A stretch of DNA of 64,000 nucleotides from Sporisorium sorghi (taxonomy: Eukaryota; Basidiomycota; Ustilaginomycetes; Ustilaginales; Ustilaginaceae): the NCBI GenBank assembly GCA_023212695.1, contig JALCCG010000062.1, positions 1 to 64,000 on the forward strand. Reading direction: 5' to 3'. The notes under the pieces are model-generated. The model saw only the letters and a list, made by a program, of their open reading frames with translations, ran no database searches and was not told where the DNA came from. Positions 49,501 to 58,379 of the stretch are shown one piece after another. Position 1 is the stretch's first letter. Each line of letters starts with the position of its first letter. The translations under genes were made by a program, and so were the position numbers.

Positions 49501-49828
49501 ACGAGGACAGAGACAGCAGATCCAGGTCGGTCCTCATGCGCCAAAGCAGCGTGGCATTGAGCAAAGCCAGAGCCTGCTGGTCGTCGTACCTGGAGCGCCT
49601 GTAGAATCGGAAGAGGTTGGCAAAGTCCGAGAGGTAGGCGACGACGCGAGCTTTGCCCTCTTCGTTGAGATCGAGTTGCGAGGCGACATGGTCGAGGATC
49701 TGATGCTTTGCGAGTTTCCCAAGCTGTTCGACGGCGGCGTAGTTGGCGTTGTACTTTTCGACGAGATCGAGATGCTTTTCGTGCACGGCGCGTGCGTTTT
49801 TACTCTTTAGCTCCTGAACCGACGGCAT
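46565..49828 (-). CDS. CRAL-TRIO (Sec14-like) protein with long C-terminal membrane/Pex22-like region
   Basis: A 1087-residue frame from ATG 49828 (MPSVQELKSKNARAVH). Upstream in-frame sequence is only a poly-A/T tract. Residues of about 45-290 form a Sec14-type lipid-binding domain: an N-terminal helical part with FRFYRRSRYDDQQALALLNA, then GRPCGVINLRSVERT, VPGMVGAVYVLNYGWIHAG and FFPSHHELREHF. A Ser/Pro-rich region follows, then a hydrophobic stretch LLRTLTYLFVLRILAF. A clear membrane helix lies near residues 847-866 (PLAVAGGIISAASLAYLLYT), followed by a compact alpha/beta domain (about 900-1040). That arrangement is reminiscent of Pex22, the peroxisomal anchor of the Pex4 ubiquitin-conjugating enzyme. 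The lipid carrier role is family knowledge; the Pex22 likeness is a tentative reading. Confidence 0.75.
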   Translation of the reverse strand: MPSVQELKSKNARAVHEKHLDLVEKYNANYAAVEQLGKLAKHQILDHVASQLDLNEEGKARVVAYLSDFANLFRFYRRSRYDDQQALALLNATLLWRMRTDLDLLSLSSLNPLYVTPPPPNPPLFWLNSHFIDLYGRPCGVINLRSVERTAENTLDQLKEYIVACMEIMRRYVADLYRNSIHNASQTDNYPQTVLQASIAVDLASSGMANLELELLPFLLDLLKNHVPGMVGAVYVLNYGWIHAGMWAVIKRVLPQQALAKIFFPSHHELREHFDPQNIPVCYGGELHVAVESATNDVLRKYGRPRRAASVAASAASAASTPPNSPGVPRRMSRTNSYESIYDVFYSADSTPWASRPMTPRHSEPSTPRGNGMDHNAAAALKMTPSAARKLKHLQMSRGDLSSAAENAHSAPWSRSASEPSIVDGRAVGLSVSVGASPYVTPSATPAGPLSPKMARSRNPDRHVRFSSARDRSASPQTRVGATSNFTLYLPHEDDEAVLPSESDESDASGKDGELAPAPATHAAGGGLLNRLRRFSETRFASKDSTTPHSDHTAAEAAAAADGTIMYIEPSSPRLQVEHLDEPPLQHVAHTLLSHRTRRSARDGLVSPYNANNPFFGYPAYNPTPPEATFRLNRSVTPQHLHSRRRKRDLLRTLTYLFVLRILAFHRRLRWRMSLVCSEVARTISVGANGGAGGVGGEDDFWRNLDASRLSALHEDEKRREKRRGNTPQTPLVKAAKKLLGAAALVMLLRPEWRQRTVVQVYASVGALLGRRRVVGEEGVDWDEWERRGVASKPVAKSDTWSGMHLRRRMGLLKHEADVKTAASTKAVAAGGNGGGGKGGKASRLNPLAVAGGIISAASLAYLLYTYLSTSSSTNRSSSNDDDDDDDIARRRSTSSKPSSSASRPRPSLSLTLSPTFSRTDAACIAGLRTLLTALAPLFVVHLIVRGSDADDLATSLSSLSATLGAIREFDACRMLEYTQPTGRFALSRALACDCHVEVALPGSDEAITVVELAKIRRSCGLVVFASFETQPGGGGKRVLAELARLALVEGRDAPSGMRAFDLGESAEQGKWDELARRLRELRAGWR

Positions 49829-49979
49829 GACGACGAGGCGGGGTCGCGAATGGTGATGGTGGTGGAGAGAGAGAGAGAGGAAATGCTGGAGAGACGATAT
49901 GCTGCTGCCAAGTTGGACAGAAATGCGCTCGCTCGCTCTTTTTTTGGGTGTGAAAGCAGTCAATTGCCGTTTGCGGAGG

Positions 49980-50022
<43 letters not shown>

Positions 50023-50023
<1 letters not shown>

Positions 50024-50195
50024 GCGACCCACACCGCGTGACCCATTCAAAACGGCAATCAAAAAATTTTGTGAGAAAAAAAAACAGGGTGGGNNNNNNN
50101 NNNCCGTCGTCTTTCCAATTTATCTAAACGAAACAAACGCCAATGCCAAACAAACCTCCAACACTGCGAAGTAAAAAGAACAAGCATGTTTGACT

Positions 50196-50233
<38 letters not shown>

Positions 50234-50290
50234 AAGCGCGACCGACTCCGCGTGACCCATTCAAATCGGCAATCAAACATTTTCGCGAGA
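50023..50290. repeat. Near-duplicate segments flanking the gap
   Basis: The segments after each poly-A tract (from about 50023 and about 50236) share CGCGTGACCCATTCAAA and GGCAATCAAA with a few substitutions. They are either a tandem duplication or, more likely, the same locus assembled twice across a homopolymer. Confidence 0.7.
50094..50103. other. Assembly gap (10 N)
   Basis: Ten undetermined bases, a placeholder of the kind used by scaffolders. The true gap length is unknown. Confidence 0.99.
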
Positions 50291-50424
50291 AGAAAAAGCA
50301 GGCTGCGATGGTGTTGATAATGGTCTTCTTGTTGATGTTGATATCGATCTTGACCAGCTTTTGTTCACTGCTTGCTTGCTTGCTTGCTTGCTAAGCACAT
50401 TCACATTGTATCGCGCAAGCAATC

Positions 50425-51321
50425 ATGTCGTCGACCACTCCCCTCGACTTTGGCCTCGCCGGTGTCCACGTCCTCGTGTCCGGTGCTTCGGGTGGTGAGT
50501 TGGCATCGGCTATGCACCTGCTGCACAAGCTTGTTCTCGTCGTCGTCGATCCATCCTAAACTTGCTTTCTTTTCTCCATCACTCTGGCAGGCATCGGCTT
50601 CGAGACAGCCAAGACATTCCTTGCTGCAGGTGCCAAAGTGACAGCGCACTACAACACGACGCCTCGTGAGCTCGCCGCCACGTCTGGCCTCGTCGCCGTG
50701 CAAGCCAATGTCACCAGCGAGTCCGACGTCGAGCGCCTGTTCTTCCAAGCTGAGATGCAGCAAGGTGTTCCTGTTCAGGTGCTCATCGTCAACCACGGCA
50801 TCTGGCCCGTCCAGCCCGTAGCTCTCTCCGACATGTCGCTCTCCCAATGGCGCAACACGCACGCCGTCAACCTCGACGGCGCCTTCCTCCTCGTCCGCTC
50901 CTTCCTCACCCGCCTCGATCACCGACCCAGCCTCCGTCTGCTTCATCGGCAGCACCGCCGGCAAATTCGGAGAGCACGACCATGCAGACTACGCTTCCAC
51001 AAAGTCCGCCCTCATGTACGGCCTCGTGCCCCCCGCCCCCCCTTGAAGAACGAAATCGTCCGCATCGCCCCGCGTGCCAGGGTCAACTCGGTCAACCCCG
51101 GCTGGGTATATACACCCTTGGCCCAAGAGACCATCAACGACGACAAGGTGAGAGCGAGAGCGCTCGCAAGCACGCCGCTCCAGAAGGTCGCCATGCCCGC
51201 CGACGTCGCTCGTCAGGTGCTTGTTCTGTCCAGTCCCACGCTCAGTGGGCACGTCACAGGCGTCAATCTGCAGGTCGATGGTGGTATGGAGGGTCGCTGC
51301 CTCTATCCTCCTCCTGCCTGA
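50425..51321 (+). CDS. Short-chain dehydrogenase/reductase, two exons, internal frame disturbance
   Basis: Exon 1 is 50425-50494 and the intron is 50495-50590 (GTGAGT ... GGCAG). Exon 2 runs from 50591 to 51321, together 266 codons plus stop. The Rossmann motif spans the junction (VSGASGGIGFETA), and further SDR landmarks are IVNHGIW, NSVNPGWVYTP and the C-terminal LSGHVTGVNLQVDGG. About 36 residues in the middle (50915-51042) make no sense in this frame. The +1 frame there encodes VCFIGSTAGKFGEHDHADY and ASTKSALMYGL, that is, the catalytic Ser and YxxxK. Two compensating single-base errors or mutations are therefore present, the second in a C6-G-C7 run. With sequence error corrected this would be a normal NAD(P)-dependent SDR. 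The substrate is unknown. Confidence 0.8.
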
Positions 51322-51406
51322 GCCAATGCTGATGGTGTCGACACAGATCGATTGCTGCGCTTCAGTGTTTCGGGATCGATGCAATAGACAAAATTCGTCT
51401 TTAGCG

Positions 51407-54400
51407 CTACTCGGGTGCAGCAGGCCGACTTGTCACCGTATGCGAAGCTGCCTTGTCCGTCGTCTGCTCCGAGTTCTTGGCAAACACGAACAAGATCCGA
51501 CCCGCCTCGACAGCGTCCATGCCGAAGCCATCTTGGTCTGTAGCCAAAGCGACTGCACCACCCACATCCTGCTCTCCATTCGTGCTGCCTGAGAGCACAA
51601 GATCGTCGACTCGCTCCTTCATGTCGCTGCTCCACTCGTCGTCCGCCGCCTCTGCTGTGATGCCTTTTGGTGCTGCTTGCGCCGACTTGCTTTCCCTTGA
51701 AGCACTGCGGATCATGGCTGCCACAATCTCGTCCTCGCTAAACCCGTCCGGATGCCGCACGCAGTCGTAGTGCGCCCACTTGTACAGCGCCAACAGCTTC
51801 TTGCGCCGTTCCAACTTGTCCTGCGCCGCTCGATCCACCACATGTTGCGACGCAGCCACAAATCCTGGCAATTCATCGTCGTCGTCGCCGTTCTTGATCG
51901 AGCTTCGGCTGCCGGTCCACGTACTCGATCCCGGCTGACCAGGCTGACCAGCACGGCTCGAGTTGGCACTGCCGCCCTTGCCATCGCAGTCGCACAGCAA
52001 TTGACGGTGGCTTATGCACGTCGAGTCGAGATGCAGCGTGAAAATGTCTCGCAGCTCTTCTTGCGAAAACGTATCCGACGCCGTCTTTCTCTCTGCATTC
52101 ATGAGCGAGTCTGACAGGCCGAGCTTGGAGATCTGTCGTTGGTAGATCTTCTCATCCATGGTGCCAGAGAGCAGCAGCCGGTAGATGAAGCAGGGCTTCT
52201 TCTGTCCGTCTCGGTGGATGCGCGCCATGGCCTGAAGGTCTGTCGACGGGTTCCAGTCCGAGTCGATCAGCACGAGTCGATTGGCGCCAACTAGATTGAG
52301 ACCTACACCGCCGCTCTTTGCCGAGAGCAGAAAGACAAACGAGTTGTCGACGCCTCCGCGGTTGAACTGGTTGACCATGGCCATCCTCTCGTCCTGCGGC
52401 GTCTTGCCGTCGAGTCGGAGGTAGGGGTAGCGCTTCTTCCTCATCATGGCCTCGACAATGTCGAGCGTGCTGGTGAAATTGGAGACCAGCACCACCTTGT
52501 CGTCGGTCTGCGTCCTCACGGTCTGGAGCAGGTCCATGACGCAGATGAGTTTGCCGCTGAACCTGGCCTCGTTGCGCACAAAGTTGGGCGGGAAGAAGCG
52601 CGTGAGGTCGCCGACGAGCGCCTTGGTGGGGCTGTCTGCATTGGACTCGGTGTCCTTGAGCAGCAGCTCGGGCGAGTTGCACAGCTTTCGCAGCACGCCG
52701 ATCTGCAAGAGACCGTTGCCGGCTTCGCCACGCAGGAGCGAGCGCACGTCGCTCGAGCCAATGATGGACTGGTAGATGCGGATCTGCTCTCGACTCGGGC
52801 TGCAGAAGAGCACCATCTCCTTTTTGGGCGGCAGCAACTTGGTGAGGATGTCTGCGGTGCGACGGAGGATGACGTCCTTGGTGATGGTCATGAGCGCGCC
52901 GAGACGAGCCTGGCCCGTGGCTTTGGTCTGCTTGGAGCAGTGCTTGGCACGCGAGCGCAGGATGGGCTCCTCGAACATGGCCTTGAACGTTTCGGGGTTG
53001 ACAAGCAAGCCTGGCACGACAAAGTCGATCATGGCGTAGAGCTCGGAGAGGTTGTTCTGGATGGGCGTGCCGGAGAGGATGATCTTGCGTTTGGTCGAGA
53101 GCTCGGCAAACATCTGGGTGGTCTGGGCATCCTTGGATTTGAGCCTGTGGCCCTCGTCGCAGACGATCAAGTCGATGGGCGGTTGGGCGGTCTTGACAAT
53201 GTCGATGCAGGACCTGAGCTTCTCGTAGCCGATGACGAGCACGTGGTAGGCCTTGGAGCGGACGAAGCGCTCGACGTCTTGGCGGCCGCGACCCTCGTCG
53301 ATGCAGAGGACGTTGAGCGAGTTGGTGCCAATCCACTTGCGAAACTCGCGTTTCCAGTTCTTGACGAGGGTGAGCGGACAGACGATCATGGCGCGCTCGA
53401 TGGTGCACGACTTGGATGTGTAGTAGCAGGATTGCTTCATGAGCGTGAGGACGAGGGCGATGGTCTGTAGCGTCTTGCCGAGACCCATCTCGTCTGCCAG
53501 GATGGCGCCTTGGCCCTTTTCGCCGTCGGCGTGCATGCCCATGACACGCTCGTAGAGGAACTTGACGCCTTGGATCTGATGAGGGCGCAGAGCCTTGGTG
53601 AGCTGCGGATCGAGCACGACGTCGACGATGGGACGCCGTTTGGGATTGTATCGCTTCTGATGGCTCTCGTCGGGGCGTTTCATGACGATGGCGCCTGGTT
53701 CGTTGGGGTCGAATCGAGGATGCGGCCTCTTGCCTTGGCCCGGGTTGATGAGCCCGCTGACATGGGAAGGACTTGCAGAACGTGAGGCGGTCGGGTCGGC
53801 GTCGTCGAGGTCTTTGCGGATGGGCTTTGGCGCAGGCTTGCCGTAGAACGTCTCTGCTCGAGCGGGCGCAAACTGATTGATGTCGACGGGTTTGATAGCG
53901 GAGCGCTTGATGGGCGCTACAAAGGGTTTGGGGGTGCGTATGGCGGTGGGTGGAGGCGCCTTTTTGACGGGCGACAGCTCACCGCGAGTGAATGCTATGA
54001 TTTCACGATACTCGGCGTTGCCGATCTGGCGATCGATCTGGATCTCTTTGCCACCGAGCGCCAGCTCGTCGCCAGAGGAGAGACGATTGAATGAGAAGCG
54101 AGCCGAGGTGACGAGCTCCTTGCCTGTTTCGGAGCAGATGAGAGCGCATCTTTCGCCTGCATCCTTGACTACGAGGATGGCATCGCCGTCCCAGGTCTTG
54201 TGCTTCCTTTGCTGAGGTTTTCTCCATGTGCAAAGATAGAATGGACCGTTTCGGCTGGATGGGCCTGGTACAGCATTTTGAGTGCCATGGTTGGCCGACG
54301 TAGAGGGGTGCGGATTGGATGATGATTTGCGACCGAGGAGGAATGCGTGTGAAGGCGGAGTGTGGTTGCCACCGACAGTGGCTACGGGGTTCGCATCGGA

Positions 54401-54625
54401 TGAGTCGACGTCGTCGTCGTCGTCGTCGTCGAGGTGTTGGGTTGGCAGAACGAGTCTGGCCCTTTTGGTTGGGGTGGCGGTGTCGAGGAGCGCGTCTGAG
54501 TTGGCTCGGAGTGGAGAGGCAAAGGAGGCACCAGCGAGTGCAGAAGGAAAGGCACGTTTGAGACCGAGCGTGCCTCTTGGCCGAGCTGGCTTGTGTTGAG
54601 CTGATGGACCAGGGTTGGGATCCAT
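51407..54625 (-). CDS. RDH54: Rad54-family DNA translocase, RDH54/RAD54B type
   Basis: A 1072-residue protein from ATG 54625 (MDPNPGPSAQHKPARP). The N-terminal part has FYLCTWRKPQQRKHKTWDGDA and a following beta-rich module typical of RAD54B/Rdh54 rather than Rad54. The SWI2/SNF2 motor has Walker A DEMGLGKT (Lys384), Walker B-type CDEGHRLKS (490-493), SGTPIQNNLSELYAM and helicase motifs V-VI in SAKSGGVGLNL and ARIHRDGQKKPCFIYRLL. This ATPase remodels Rad51 filaments and removes Rad51/Dmc1 from duplex DNA in homologous recombination, including meiosis. The C-terminus has a conserved cysteine-containing DCDGKGG region and an acidic tail. The assignment to RDH54 rather than RAD54 is based on the N-terminal module. 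Confidence 0.93.
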   Translation of the reverse strand: MDPNPGPSAQHKPARPRGTLGLKRAFPSALAGASFASPLRANSDALLDTATPTKRARLVLPTQHLDDDDDDDVDSSDANPVATVGGNHTPPSHAFLLGRKSSSNPHPSTSANHGTQNAVPGPSSRNGPFYLCTWRKPQQRKHKTWDGDAILVVKDAGERCALICSETGKELVTSARFSFNRLSSGDELALGGKEIQIDRQIGNAEYREIIAFTRGELSPVKKAPPPTAIRTPKPFVAPIKRSAIKPVDINQFAPARAETFYGKPAPKPIRKDLDDADPTASRSASPSHVSGLINPGQGKRPHPRFDPNEPGAIVMKRPDESHQKRYNPKRRPIVDVVLDPQLTKALRPHQIQGVKFLYERVMGMHADGEKGQGAILADEMGLGKTLQTIALVLTLMKQSCYYTSKSCTIERAMIVCPLTLVKNWKREFRKWIGTNSLNVLCIDEGRGRQDVERFVRSKAYHVLVIGYEKLRSCIDIVKTAQPPIDLIVCDEGHRLKSKDAQTTQMFAELSTKRKIILSGTPIQNNLSELYAMIDFVVPGLLVNPETFKAMFEEPILRSRAKHCSKQTKATGQARLGALMTITKDVILRRTADILTKLLPPKKEMVLFCSPSREQIRIYQSIIGSSDVRSLLRGEAGNGLLQIGVLRKLCNSPELLLKDTESNADSPTKALVGDLTRFFPPNFVRNEARFSGKLICVMDLLQTVRTQTDDKVVLVSNFTSTLDIVEAMMRKKRYPYLRLDGKTPQDERMAMVNQFNRGGVDNSFVFLLSAKSGGVGLNLVGANRLVLIDSDWNPSTDLQAMARIHRDGQKKPCFIYRLLLSGTMDEKIYQRQISKLGLSDSLMNAERKTASDTFSQEELRDIFTLHLDSTCISHRQLLCDCDGKGGSANSSRAGQPGQPGSSTWTGSRSSIKNGDDDDELPGFVAASQHVVDRAAQDKLERRKKLLALYKWAHYDCVRHPDGFSEDEIVAAMIRSASRESKSAQAAPKGITAEAADDEWSSDMKERVDDLVLSGSTNGEQDVGGAVALATDQDGFGMDAVEAGRILFVFAKNSEQTTDKAASHTVTSRPAAPE

Positions 54626-54925
54626 GGTCAAGGGAGCAGTGTTGTTGCTGCTATCAAGAAGATGGAGGAGATGAAGCAAGGTGGTGACTGCGCCTCGCAG
54701 TGGCTTCCGACGACGAGTGTTGCTCCTTTTTTTCGCACCAGAAAGAGAGTCACAAAGTCGACTCAGCCTTTGATTTGAATTTGAGAAATCATCAAAAAGA
54801 AAGAGGTCAAAGTGTTGGTTCCCGAATTCACTTTACGCGACGCGTCAAACTCAAAATCCTCTTTCGTCCGCATGCTGACTCCAAAGTCGCCAAGAAAGAA
54901 AAATCAATTTGAGAAATTGCAGCCC

Positions 54926-54962
<37 letters not shown>

Positions 54963-56176
54963 TCACAAAAATCAAGGCAGCGCAGATACTGATTCGGCCG
55001 ACACGGCGATAATGCAAGGCTTCTCCGGCCCACGGCGAAGCGAAACTCATATTGTACAGCGGCCCCGTACAGTATGGGTGTTGGCTGCACGGTTGATTCT
55101 GGAAGGACAAGCGAGCGGGAAAATGATCTGCAAGACAGCTCTTACAGTAGCTAGCTTGACTAAAATTGGCTCGAGCCGAGGCTACCAAAAGCGACTCTGG
55201 CCCAAAAATAGGCATTCTAGCTGCAAGGCGTCGAGGGCAGCGGCGGCAAATGGCACGCTCGAGCTCTTTACATGCCGTCTTACGTCACAGCACAGCCTCT
55301 CTTGGAAAGTTTGTCGACACTCACCACCGCCTTTAGGTCTGCTGGACGGCATCTGCGTGCGTTGGCGACCTCCTTTCGCCGAGCCAAGCTGCGTGTCGCA
55401 CTCGAGGAGGCGGAATGAACGGCGACTTGGGCGGCCGACATGATGTCGACCAGAACGGACCGAAGACAAGCAGAGAGAGCATCAATAAGGCGATCTTGCC
55501 AACCCTGATCTGCCGCGGGTCTGTCTGATCGGCAGAGCAGCTAAGAAAAGGCACTGAGCAGGATACTGTACTGCAGCAACAGCGAGAGAGCGACGGCCGC
55601 GGTGTTTGAGCAGTGTCCAAAAAGTGAATGATTCTGCACGTTTACTGTACACTGCTCAAGTGCCGCCCAAGTCGATCCAAAAATTGGAATTTGGAAAATC
55701 ATCCCCAAAGGGCCAGCCAGCCAGCCAGCCAGCCAGCCAAAAATCGTCATCGCATCGCATCGCATCGCATCGAGACTCGGCATTTCAGCTTCCGTTGCTG
55801 GGCGGCCAGTGCGCTGCATGTGTGTGTGTGACCAGCAAAAGGTGGAGGAGAATCCCAGTGAGAGCGTGATTTGATTGAGCAGTCACACTGAGAGTCGCTT
55901 GCGTCACTGATGCCTTTTCACTCAAAAGTCAAAAGCGGCACTTGATCCGCCTCGCCTCCTCCCAAAGTTGGGTGACTGTTACTGTTTCTAGCTTACGCCT
56001 GTCCTCTGCTCTCGTGCCTCTTGATTCTGTGTCTCGTCGTCGGCATCCTTTCGTTGAAAGGCCCTTGTCCATCCACACCACCTTTCTTTCTTCTTCACCA
56101 TCACCATACCCCCTTTATCAGGCTAGCCTCGTTCGTTCGCTTTTAATCTATATCCACCTTATCATCATCTACCACG
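54626..56176. other. Divergent intergenic region between RDH54 and the SLM1-like gene
   Basis: About 1.55 kb. It contains a 33-base A run (54927-54959), CAGC and ATCGC microsatellites and a CT-rich leader before 56177. Frames on both strands lack domain support. Confidence 0.55.
55712..55771 (+). repeat. Two adjacent microsatellites, (CAGC)n and (ATCGC)n
   Basis: About six CAGC-type units (55712-55738) and five ATCGC-type units (55747-55771), separated by a few bases, in noncoding sequence. Confidence 0.85.
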
Positions 56177-57973
56177 ATGGCCGACGCACAATCCACCGTC
56201 ACCAGGGCGACCTCGCTCAGCAGGAAGTCCACCGTTGCCAGCCGCAACGCTTCCCTCATCAAGAAGAACACCGGCCCTCACGAGCTTCGTCCTTCCGACA
56301 TTCTCATCGAGCGTTTCACTGGTAAGTTGATCCTGCTCCCGCAGCCGCTTGTGCGCTTTTTGTAGCAAGACTGACTCTTGACTCGCACTTTTTGTTTTTT
56401 TTTGTTTTTCTACTCAGGCTGGAAGCACATCACCAAGCAGCTCATCAGCTACTTTGAGGGTATCGCCGACATTGAGTACAACACCGCCAAGGAGCTCACC
56501 AAGCTCGGCGGTGTCATCCAGGTCCCCTTCCGCGAGGGCAACCAGTTCCTCGGCGAGGACGGCATCCAAGACATCTACTATGGCATCCGCGACAAGACCC
56601 GCGTCATTGCCGACCACCACGCCAACCTCGCCAAGACCGTCGAGGGCTCCATCGTCCAGCACCTCCAGAAGCTCCGCTCCGAGATCAAGGCGCACATCAA
56701 GAATGTCCAGCAGGACACGGGCAAGCTCGCCAACTCGGTCGCCAAGGAGCGCGAGATGTCCACCAAGATGATCACCGAGCTCGCCCGCTCCATCACCCTC
56801 CTCAAGAACACCCCCATGAGCGTCACCGCCCGCGAGGACCCTTACGCTGCCAACCAGCAGGTCTTTCGTCAGCTCCAGCGCCAGGTCAACGAGGAGAACG
56901 CCCTGCAGAAATCCATCATCATCATGCAGCAGAACTCGGCCCACTTTGAGGAGGGCATCGTTCGCAGCATCCAGAGCGCTTGGCAGACCTTCGACGAGTG
57001 GTCCGGCCGCATGTCGGCCCAGGTCCAGGACACCTGGCTCAGCCTCGGCGTCCAGATGCGCTCCCTCCAGCCCAACTCGGAATGGATCGCCTTTGCCGCG
57101 CGCTCCGACCACCTCCTCGACCCCGACACGCCTCTCCGCAACCCCGAGACCATCGACTACCCCGGCAAGGACGACCCTTCGGTCATCCCCGTTCACCAGG
57201 GCATCCTCGAGCGCAAGAAGCGTTTCACAAAGACGTACAAGGAGTCGTTCTACATCCTCACCCCCGCCGGTTACCTCCACGAGCACGGCTCGTCGGACCC
57301 CACCAAGCACCCGCAGCCCGAACTCTCGCTCTTCTTGCCTGAATGCACCCTCGGCCCTCCCTCCACCATGGCTGCCAAGAGCCACAAGTTCCACATCGAG
57401 GGTCGCAAGGTTACGGGCAACCAGTCGGCCGTGCCCTCCAAGGGTCTTGCCAGCCTCGGCATGGGCCGCGAGCACGCTTACACCTTCCGTGCTCGCAGCC
57501 ACGAGGAGATGATGGAGTGGTGGAACGACATCAAGCAGCTCTCCAAGGTCTACCTCACCACCTCGGAGCAGATGGACCGCTCCGGTATCGTTCCCGCCGC
57601 CGTCCGTGCTGCCGGTTACCGCTCCGAGGAGGAGGAGGACGAGGAGGACGAGGACGGAAGCTCCATCGAGGAGGAAGAGGACGAGTACGAGGAGGCTGCC
57701 GACGAGAACGACCCTCACGCCGCTCCCGCCATCGCCGGCGCCTCGCACGCCACTGCCGCTACCGGCACCTCGGCCTCGGCCACCAAGGAGGACGACGTCC
57801 CCGCCTACACGGGCGGTGCCGCCTCTCAGGGCGAGGTGGGCCCCAACGGCTACCTGCTCGAGAAGAAGGGCGAGACCGCCCAGGCCGGCGAGCCTTCGCA
57901 GGACGGCTTGAACCGCAGCGCCTCGTCGGCTGGCAAGGAGAAGGCCGCCGAGACCGAGGCCAAGGAGGCATAA
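56177..57973 (+). CDS. SLM1: Slm1/Slm2-type PH-domain protein (TORC2 and PI(4,5)P2 effector), two exons
   Basis: Exon 1 is 56177-56321. The intron is 56322-56417 (GTAAGT ... CTCAG). Exon 2 runs from 56418 to 57973, giving 566 residues. After a Ser/Thr-rich N-terminus comes an F-BAR-like helical region (FEGIADIEYNTAKELTKLGG to about residue 290). A PH domain follows at about 305-428 (HQGILERKKRFTKTYKESFY to EEMMEWWNDIKQLSKVYL). This order matches Slm1/Slm2, which bind PI(4,5)P2 and Torc2 at the plasma membrane near eisosomes and recruit Ypk kinase. The C-terminus is a long acidic stretch (about 485-520) followed by Ala/Lys/Glu-rich sequence. The pyrimidine-rich leader is typical of highly expressed genes here. 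Confidence 0.9.
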
Positions 57974-58379
57974 ACGCACAGTCGCACCCCCGACTCGCGC
58001 TCTTGTTTCTAGGCTGCAGCTCCCAAGTTGTAGCGTAGCAGACCAAATGGCTATGTATCGATATCCCAGGAGCTTCCGATTCGATATCCCCTCCGTCTGC
58101 CAACCTTTGCTCTCACCGTCCACGACTCGTGCCTCTCTTTCTTTTCTCTTGGATGCTCCGCTGTTTTTTTTTTTTTTTTGTTTTTTTTTTCTGCCCCTTG
58201 TCCTCCAAGCCGTTGTCCCTTGAAGTTGTACACTCTTTTAATTGCCGTGTCGTCTCATCTTGGATGCTGCGGATGCTCTGTGAATATGATTCCCTCCGTT
58301 GGTTACCCGAACTGTCGGCTTTGGTGTGTCTGTGCCAGAGCTGAGCAGGGGCTGTCTCACGAGCGAGATATCATGATTG
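57974..58379. other. Convergent gap between SLM1-like and ALG7
   Basis: The 3' flanks of two convergent genes with T runs near 58165-58190. No gene is seen. Confidence 0.6.

Larger units (their letters stand above)
49829..50424. other. Intergenic region containing an assembly gap and poly-A tracts
   Basis: The promoter region between two divergent genes. It holds a poly-A tract of about 43 (49980-50022), ten Ns, a second poly-A tract of about 35 (50197-50231) and a CTTG microsatellite (50371-50392). The sequence here should be treated as unreliable. Confidence 0.8.

Noticed and set aside
46565..50062. Poly-Phe N-terminal extension of the CRAL-TRIO protein
   Set aside because: It is the translation of a poly-A/T tract next to the assembly gap; the ATG at 49828 is a better start.
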